The translations under genes and the position numbers were made by a program. From positions 496,001 through 560,000 of the forward strand of contig NZ_CAHJXM010000001.1 of assembly GCF_903645295.1 (NCBI RefSeq): a stretch of DNA of 64,000 nucleotides, written 5' to 3'. Numbering within the stretch: the first letter of the stretch is position 1; each line of letters opens with the position of its first letter. Below, in pieces: positions 59,531-64,000 of this stretch. This stretch comes from Bacillus sp. Marseille-Q1617 (GTDB taxonomy: Bacteria; Bacillota; Bacilli; Bacillales; Bacillaceae_B). The notes beneath the pieces were generated by a model, which saw only the letters and a list, made by a program, of their open reading frames with translations, made no database searches and had not been told where the DNA came from.

Positions 59531-60235
59531 ATGGAATATTTAAGAATATTAGATGCAAATGAAATGAAAGAACTTTATGGATATGTACATAAACACGGTG
59601 TAAATCAAGAAATAAGTGGTGCTAGTCTTTTATACTGGGCCGTATATTGCAACAATCAATCGTTTGTTATAAGACTGTTAGAGATGGGTGCTGATCCAAA
59701 CCATAAAGATTCTAATGGAAGAAGTATCCTATCTATAGCTTGTTATTTTGGTTTTATAGATATTTCAAGGCTTTTGCTAAAGTACAATGCTAGGATAGAT
59801 GTAAGTTGTGTAGAACGTGCTTATCACGGTTGGGACAATCATATCCAGATTGAGACCCTGAATTTGCTTCAGGATTACTGGTTTATCAATCTTTATTTGG
59901 ATGATCTTCGTGATGTTCCAAAAGGCTTTGTAGGTGCTAGAACGGTAGGGGAAGCAATTTCATTAATGGAGAATAACTGTATACACACTCTTTCACTAGA
60001 TCATGACTTAGGGATGGATGATGAAGGGAACTTGCGAAAAACAGGTTACGATTTAGTCAAATATGTATGTGAAAAGGGAATAAGGCCAGCAAATAGAATC
60101 TACTTACACACCGATAATGTTGTAGGCAGAGAAAATATGTATCAAACCCTACTTGCAGCACAAAGAAAAGGGTTCATTGATACAGACATTAAAATTTTTT
60201 GTTATCCATTTACTAGAAATAGATATTCAGGTTAA
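59531..60235 (+). CDS. Ankyrin-repeat protein with cyclic-phosphate-type receiver domain
   Basis: About 234 residues. Residues 25-100 carry two ankyrin repeats (GASLLYWAVYCNNQSFVIRLLEMGADPNHKDSNGRS and ILSIACYFGFIDISRLLLKYNARID). The C-terminal half has LYLDDLRDVPKGFVGARTVGEAISLMENNCIHTLSLDHDLGMDDEG and PANRIYLHTDNVVGRENM. LDDLR and LDHDLG mark the cREC (cyclic-phosphate-processing receiver) domain predicted for conflict systems. ATG 59531 has GGAAAGGGGG 10 bases upstream; ATG 59477 has no RBS. Confidence 0.7.
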   Translation: MEYLRILDANEMKELYGYVHKHGVNQEISGASLLYWAVYCNNQSFVIRLLEMGADPNHKDSNGRSILSIACYFGFIDISRLLLKYNARIDVSCVERAYHGWDNHIQIETLNLLQDYWFINLYLDDLRDVPKGFVGARTVGEAISLMENNCIHTLSLDHDLGMDDEGNLRKTGYDLVKYVCEKGIRPANRIYLHTDNVVGRENMYQTLLAAQRKGFIDTDIKIFCYPFTRNRYSG

Positions 60236-60305
60236 CAGTATTTAAGGATAATGATTTAGTAAAACGATTTATTTGTTAATACAAGTAAATAGCTAATAAA
60301 CGAAG

Positions 60306-60336
60306 CCGTAAGAATCCAGCTCTTACGGTTTTTTTC
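60306..60336 (+). terminator. Terminator
   Basis: CCGTAAGA and TCTTACGG stem followed by a T-run. Confidence 0.85.
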
Positions 60337-60379
60337 TGTAACCATATATTTGTAATCTAATAAGACAACGGGAAAATAC

Positions 60380-60560
60380 TGTACCTTTACTATTATGCAA
60401 ATACTGTAATGTTGTTGAACGATTTTATGAGGCCACTTATGAATATTTTTTTCATAACTTCAGTAGTATGCTTTACTTCATGATCACATTGGTTTTTATC
60501 AATGTGTTGGAAAGTCATTTAAATTAGTTTGGGTCGGGAAAAATAAAGCTAAGAGAGCCC
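60380..60560. other. Putative replication or transfer origin region
   Basis: Contains two TACTGTA copies, a CTTATGAATATTT/TTTTCATAAC inverted repeat, and the perfect hairpin CACATTG...CAATGTG near 60488-60509. It lies in the 380-bp gap before the replication-initiator-like gene, the usual place for a double-strand origin or oriT. Function inferred. Confidence 0.35.
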
Positions 60561-60615
60561 TTGATAATAAAGGGTTTCTTTACTCCCAAGACCGAGAATA
60601 AAGGAGATGGTTTAA

Positions 60616-61617
60616 TTGATTCACACATTCGAAATTATGATACTCATAAGCTACGAAGACTTTCATCACCTCTTTTCTATGTACGGTGTTAGATTAAACA
60701 AATACCATTATGTCCGTGCAGCAGTTAAAGAACTAAATAAAGAAATAAAAAAAAGTCTTCCAGCGTATGCAATTACCCGCACTTGGGAGCAAGTGAACGG
60801 TGATTGGAATTTGCAATTGAAGGTCGATGCTATAAAGATGTTGAATAGAGGGACAATTACAGAAGAAGACTATGAATTGATAGAGTTAGATATTCGTAGA
60901 TTCCTTATCCGACATTTTGGGCATTCTGATTATTTTGATTCACATACACTTACAAGAATTGATTATAGAATGGATGTGGAATTACCGAATCCAAAAGACC
61001 GGGAGCTGTTATTTCATTTACTTGAAAAATATACTGCTAAGTATGCCTTCAAAGAAAAAATCAATTGGGGCAAGGATGAAAATGGCAACCCTGTTAAATA
61101 TGAAACTTCGCAATACCATAAATGTAAAAGTATTGAGTTGATCATTTATGATAAAGAAGAAGAACGAATTGCAAATAACGAAGAAATCCAATCGTATGAT
61201 TCTGGACGTATCAGGTACGAATTGAGATTGAAAAATTCCCATCTGAATAGCATGAAAAGAAAAGACAAAGGAAAAGGTAGACCAAAGGAATTAAAAAGCT
61301 ACTTTTCGTACCAGTTATGGAAAGAGTACATGGAAAAGCACGTACTACCAATTGTTCATAGAGGTGATTATTTTAAGATCACTGAAGCCGAAAAAATCAT
61401 TGAAAACAGTAATTTCTCAAAAAGGAAAAAAGATGACCTTCGTGCATTCCTCGTAATGATCTCCAGAGGGAATATAGACACCCCTAAACAACACATGTCC
61501 CTACCTACCTATCGAAAATACCTTCGAGATCTTGCTTCTATCGGAGTAAGCCCCATCCTCATTCCAAAAAACCGCACCGATTTCCCCAATTGTTTAAAAA
61601 ATCCATTAAAAATCTAA
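60616..61617 (+). CDS. Replication initiator-like protein
   Basis: 333 residues. LTRIDYRMDVELPNPKDRELLFHLLEKYTAKYA, then KCKSIELIIYDKEEER and RIRYELRLKNSHLNSMKRK resemble the G2P/phage-plasmid replication (CRI) families: R-I-D-Y-x-x-D-V core, the IYDKxxE block and an R-Y-E-x-R-L strand. Such proteins nick DNA and start rolling-circle replication; a relaxase-like role is possible. TTG start nine bases after AAGGAG. This would let the element replicate after excision. Confidence 0.65.
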   Translation: MIHTFEIMILISYEDFHHLFSMYGVRLNKYHYVRAAVKELNKEIKKSLPAYAITRTWEQVNGDWNLQLKVDAIKMLNRGTITEEDYELIELDIRRFLIRHFGHSDYFDSHTLTRIDYRMDVELPNPKDRELLFHLLEKYTAKYAFKEKINWGKDENGNPVKYETSQYHKCKSIELIIYDKEEERIANNEEIQSYDSGRIRYELRLKNSHLNSMKRKDKGKGRPKELKSYFSYQLWKEYMEKHVLPIVHRGDYFKITEAEKIIENSNFSKRKKDDLRAFLVMISRGNIDTPKQHMSLPTYRKYLRDLASIGVSPILIPKNRTDFPNCLKNPLKI

Positions 61618-61638
61618 GCATAAATGAAAATAACATTG

Positions 61639-61684
61639 AAGGTGTCTAAAATGTGTTGTACCCAACGCATTAGACACCTTTTTT
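61639..61684. terminator. Terminator after the initiator gene
   Basis: AAGGTGTCTAA and TTAGACACCTT arms with inner pairing of GTGTTG and CAACGC, then T-run. Confidence 0.85.
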
Positions 61685-61719
61685 ATGTAAAAATAACACA
61701 AAAAGACGAGAGCATTTTA

Positions 61720-62223
61720 TTACTCTCGTCCGTTTTCTGGTTTATACCTATTCATTGCATCAATTAGTGCTTGTGCGATGACATCTTGAGTTTTTAAATG
61801 GGGAAAATACTCTTCGCAAAATCCGGTAAAAGCCTCGTAAATCGGATTATTCATTCGGATGCTTTTATTGACGAACTCTGCATCCTTACTGTAGATGCGT
61901 TTATCAAGGAGTAATAGCCCTTGTTCCTCAAATTGTTGAATTACCTTTTTCAAGGTATCTACATGATTTTTGATGAATGCTATCTCATCACTTTCTCCAT
62001 TTTGTGGGTTTTTCACCCTTTCCTCTTCGGAACGAACAAATGGATAGTATTGCTTGTCTGCTTGATGGTACAGATAATCCCCCTCTCGCATGAGTTTGCT
62101 GAATGATCCACTTGGGATCCCGATGGTTTCGCATATTTCCGCTAGACTATGCTTTTTTAACATCGTATTGACTTCTTGTACTCTTTTTGCTGGTGGCATT
62201 GTAATGATTGTGTCTTTATCCAT
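61720..62223 (-). CDS. HTH-containing protein, possible copy or stability regulator
   Basis: About 167 residues. An N-terminal HTH is likely in LAEICETIGIPSGSFSKLMREG; the middle is a coiled coil (FIKNHVDTLKKVIQQFEEQGLLL) and the C-terminus (IRMNNPIYEAFTGFCEEYF) is helical. The opposite orientation to the initiator and RM genes, and the shared upstream regions, suggest a regulator. ATG 62223 lies eight bases after AAAGGGG. Confidence 0.6.
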   Translation of the reverse strand: MDKDTIITMPPAKRVQEVNTMLKKHSLAEICETIGIPSGSFSKLMREGDYLYHQADKQYYPFVRSEEERVKNPQNGESDEIAFIKNHVDTLKKVIQQFEEQGLLLLDKRIYSKDAEFVNKSIRMNNPIYEAFTGFCEEYFPHLKTQDVIAQALIDAMNRYKPENGRE

Positions 62224-62370
62224 ATACACAACCCCTTTCTTATAATGAAGTTAATACATTATAGACTCAAATTTTTTGGGTATAACTGTATTTCATTTGT
62301 TATTTATTTCTATAGAGTTAGGTTCATTACCAGTAAGGATTGACTTTGGTTAAATTAAAGTTATATACTG

Positions 62371-62416
62371 TATTTAACGATTATTGTTAAATATTATATT
62401 TAACATTATATTTAAC
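62371..62416. promoter_or_regulatory. TATTTAAC operator-like repeats upstream of the RM operon
   Basis: TATTTAAC at 62371, 62397 and 62409 and its inverse GTTAAATA at 62386. Three direct and one inverted 8-mers within 46 bases, directly before the RM genes, look like repressor binding sites. Confidence 0.6.
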
Positions 62417-62436
62417 GTATGAAGAGGAGGTGTAAC

Positions 62437-63012
62437 ATGCATCTTGGTGAGATTGCCCAAATAAAGACTGGATTGGTATTAAGTAGGAAGAAGGCAGAAT
62501 TTGAATATGATGCAAAGGCTAGATACAAACTTTTGTCTCTCAAAAATATAAGTGAAGATGGGGCAATTGTTAACGAATTATTTGATGAATTCATCAGTAA
62601 TGATGACTTAGATGATCATTACTTTACTGAAGAATGCGATGTACTAATGCGGTTAAGCCAACCTTATACAGCAGTGTTTATAGATAAAGACCATACTGGT
62701 TTATTGGTTCCGTCATACTTTGCTATCATAAAGGTGAATGAAACTAAAGTTTTACCACAATATGCAGCATGGTATCTAAATACATTGAATGTAAAGAAGG
62801 AATTGGAGCGTTCTCAAGCAGGTAGTAGGATTCCTAGCACAAATCAACATGCAATAAGAAATATTCCTATTATGTTAACGTCCATCTCTAAACAACAAAT
62901 GTTGATTGAGCTTTTCCAGCTACACCAAAGAGAAAAAATGCTTTATAAGAAATTGATTGAAGAAAAAGAGTTGCTCTTTCAGGGAGTTACTCAGCAAATA
63001 ATAGGAGGATAA
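62437..63012 (+). CDS. hsdS: Half-size type I restriction specificity (HsdS) subunit
   Basis: 191 residues, a single target-recognition domain instead of the usual two (about 400 residues). HLGEIAQIKTGLVLSRKKAEF opens like an HsdS TRD; RLSQPYTAVFIDKDHTGLLVPSYFAIIKV, GSRIPSTNQHAIRNIPIMLTSISKQQMLIELF and LLFQGVTQQIIGG match the TRD end and conserved helical region. It comes before hsdM, an unusual order. GAGGAGG is six bases before ATG 62437. A half subunit would dimerise and give palindromic specificity. Confidence 0.8.
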   Translation: MHLGEIAQIKTGLVLSRKKAEFEYDAKARYKLLSLKNISEDGAIVNELFDEFISNDDLDDHYFTEECDVLMRLSQPYTAVFIDKDHTGLLVPSYFAIIKVNETKVLPQYAAWYLNTLNVKKELERSQAGSRIPSTNQHAIRNIPIMLTSISKQQMLIELFQLHQREKMLYKKLIEEKELLFQGVTQQIIGG

Positions 63013-63016
63013 AAGA

Positions 63017-64000
63017 ATGATTGAACAGACATCACAAGAAAAAATCAATAGTGTATTATGGCAGGCGGCAGACACCTTTAGAGGAAAGATTGACTCTTCT
63101 ACATACAAGGATTACATCCTTACTACGTTGTTTATTAAGTATTTAAGTGATTCCTACAAAGAGAAAGTAGAAGAATATTCAAACCGTTACAATGGAGATG
63201 AACAGCGTATTCAACGAGCTATATCAAGAGAACGTTTTGTGTTGGATGAAACGTCAACATTTGACTATCTGTATAGCAAAAGAAACGACCCAGAGATTGG
63301 TGAGATCATAAACAAAGCATTAGAACGAATTGAAAATGAAAATACAGGAAAACTTCGTGGTGTATTCCGTAATATAGACTTCAATAGTGAGGCAATTCTT
63401 GGTAAGGCGAAAGAACGTAATGCAATGCTACGTTCTTTATTGGAGGATTTTAATCAACTATCGTTAAGACCGTCCCAATTAGGTAATGAAGATATTGTTG
63501 GTAATGCTTATCAATACATGATTGGATTATTTGCTTCTGATGCAGGGAAAAAAGGTGGAGAATTCTACACACCTGCTGAGGTTTCAGAACTTCTGGCACG
63601 ATTAGTTAAACCGCATGAAAATGATCGTATTTATGACCCAACTTGTGGCTCTGGTTCTTTATTGTTAAAAGTAGCTAAACAAGTACCTAGTAAGAAGGTA
63701 GCGATTTATGGTCAAGAACGTAATGGGGCAACTCATTCATTAGCATTAATGAATATGTATTTGCACGGGATAGATGATGCAAAGATTGAATGGGGTGATA
63801 CATTAGCTAACCCATTGCATTTGGATGAAGGCAAATTAATGAAGTTTCAAGTCATTGTTGCAAATCCTCCTTTCTCATTAGATAAGTGGGCGATGGGATT
63901 TGCTGGTGAAGGAAATGATAAGAAATTTAAAATGGAGCCAGGGCTTGATCAATACAGAAGATTTGAATGGGGAGTTCCACCAAGTTCAAAAGGGGACTAT
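63017..64000 (+). CDS. hsdM: Type I restriction-modification methyltransferase HsdM (incomplete)
   Basis: 328 codons seen, running off the end of the window. N-terminal HsdM domain: INSVLWQAADTFRGKIDSSTYKDYILTTLFIKYLSDSYK. Catalytic core: GNAYQYMIGLFASDAGKKGGEFYTPAEVSELLARL, SAM motif I IYDPTCGSGSLLLK and motif IV VIVANPPFS (N6-adenine methyltransferase). AGGAGGA is seven bases before ATG 63017. hsdR and perhaps a second S subunit should follow outside the window. Confidence 0.93.
   Translation, partial: MIEQTSQEKINSVLWQAADTFRGKIDSSTYKDYILTTLFIKYLSDSYKEKVEEYSNRYNGDEQRIQRAISRERFVLDETSTFDYLYSKRNDPEIGEIINKALERIENENTGKLRGVFRNIDFNSEAILGKAKERNAMLRSLLEDFNQLSLRPSQLGNEDIVGNAYQYMIGLFASDAGKKGGEFYTPAEVSELLARLVKPHENDRIYDPTCGSGSLLLKVAKQVPSKKVAIYGQERNGATHSLALMNMYLHGIDDAKIEWGDTLANPLHLDEGKLMKFQVIVANPPFSLDKWAMGFAGEGNDKKFKMEPGLDQYRRFEWGVPPSSKGDY

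Larger units (their letters stand above)
52767..64000. mobile_element. Integrative element at the rlmCD 3' end (left part)
   Basis: Starts at the rlmCD stop with a serine recombinase gene, shows clearly lower GC than the core genes, many orphan small genes, a replication-initiator-like gene and a type I RM operon; the right end is beyond the window. The core attachment sequence should include the last bases of rlmCD near 52750-52790. Confidence 0.8.

Overview
The window reads as a chromosomal segment of an endospore-forming Bacillaceae bacterium (Bacillus sensu lato). Strong AGGAGG ribosome binding sites, frequent TTG and GTG starts, two T-box leaders, spore genes (pdaA, a CotS-like kinase, spore-polysaccharide genes) and a gene order around 36-53 kb matching the Bacillus subtilis yfk/yfj region (YfkF, YfkE, YfkD, YfkAB, PdaA, YfjP-like glycosylase, RlmCD) all point there. 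I ran no database search; family names come from recognised motifs and context.

Layout. 0-9 kb: a CstA transporter, small basic proteins, an ECF sigma factor with a one-TM partner, an MFS exporter behind a T-box leader that looks glutamine-specific, and a short-form prolyl-tRNA synthetase behind a proline T-box. 9-15.5 kb: a membrane protein and a maltose PTS permease with a maltose-6'-phosphate phosphatase, headed by two CcpA (cre) sites and a LacI/MalR-type operator. 15.6-28 kb: a spore-surface locus. Six leftward genes (deacetylase, two GT4 glycosyltransferases, ATP-grasp enzyme, CotS-like kinase, NAD-sugar epimerase) follow a sigma-K-like promoter. Next to them are a 1210-residue acidic repeat protein, a divergent 399-residue acidic protein and two tiny proteins, all four sharing one roughly 58-residue domain. 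28-35 kb: stress and redox genes with MarR and HxlR regulators. 34-37 kb: a P1B-4 ATPase (PfeT type) preceded by a Fur-like box and a perfect PerR box. 37-52.8 kb: conserved housekeeping genes.

52.8-64 kb: the left part of an AT-rich integrative element sitting exactly at the 3' end of rlmCD. Its large serine recombinase gene has been split by an IS21-family element with a 5-bp target duplication; removing the IS restores the frame. Cargo includes an HNH endonuclease, several small orphan proteins, an ankyrin-receiver fusion, a replication-initiator-like protein, a putative HTH protein and the start of a type I restriction-modification operon (half-size HsdS, then HsdM running off the window).

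The intergenic DNA is unusual. Six places carry short-period degenerate arrays, four of them with a strict 20-nt period but a different consensus at each locus, one with 25-nt-spaced palindromes and one with about 19-nt-spaced palindromes. A separate dispersed GGGACGGGC hairpin family recurs at five or more sites.
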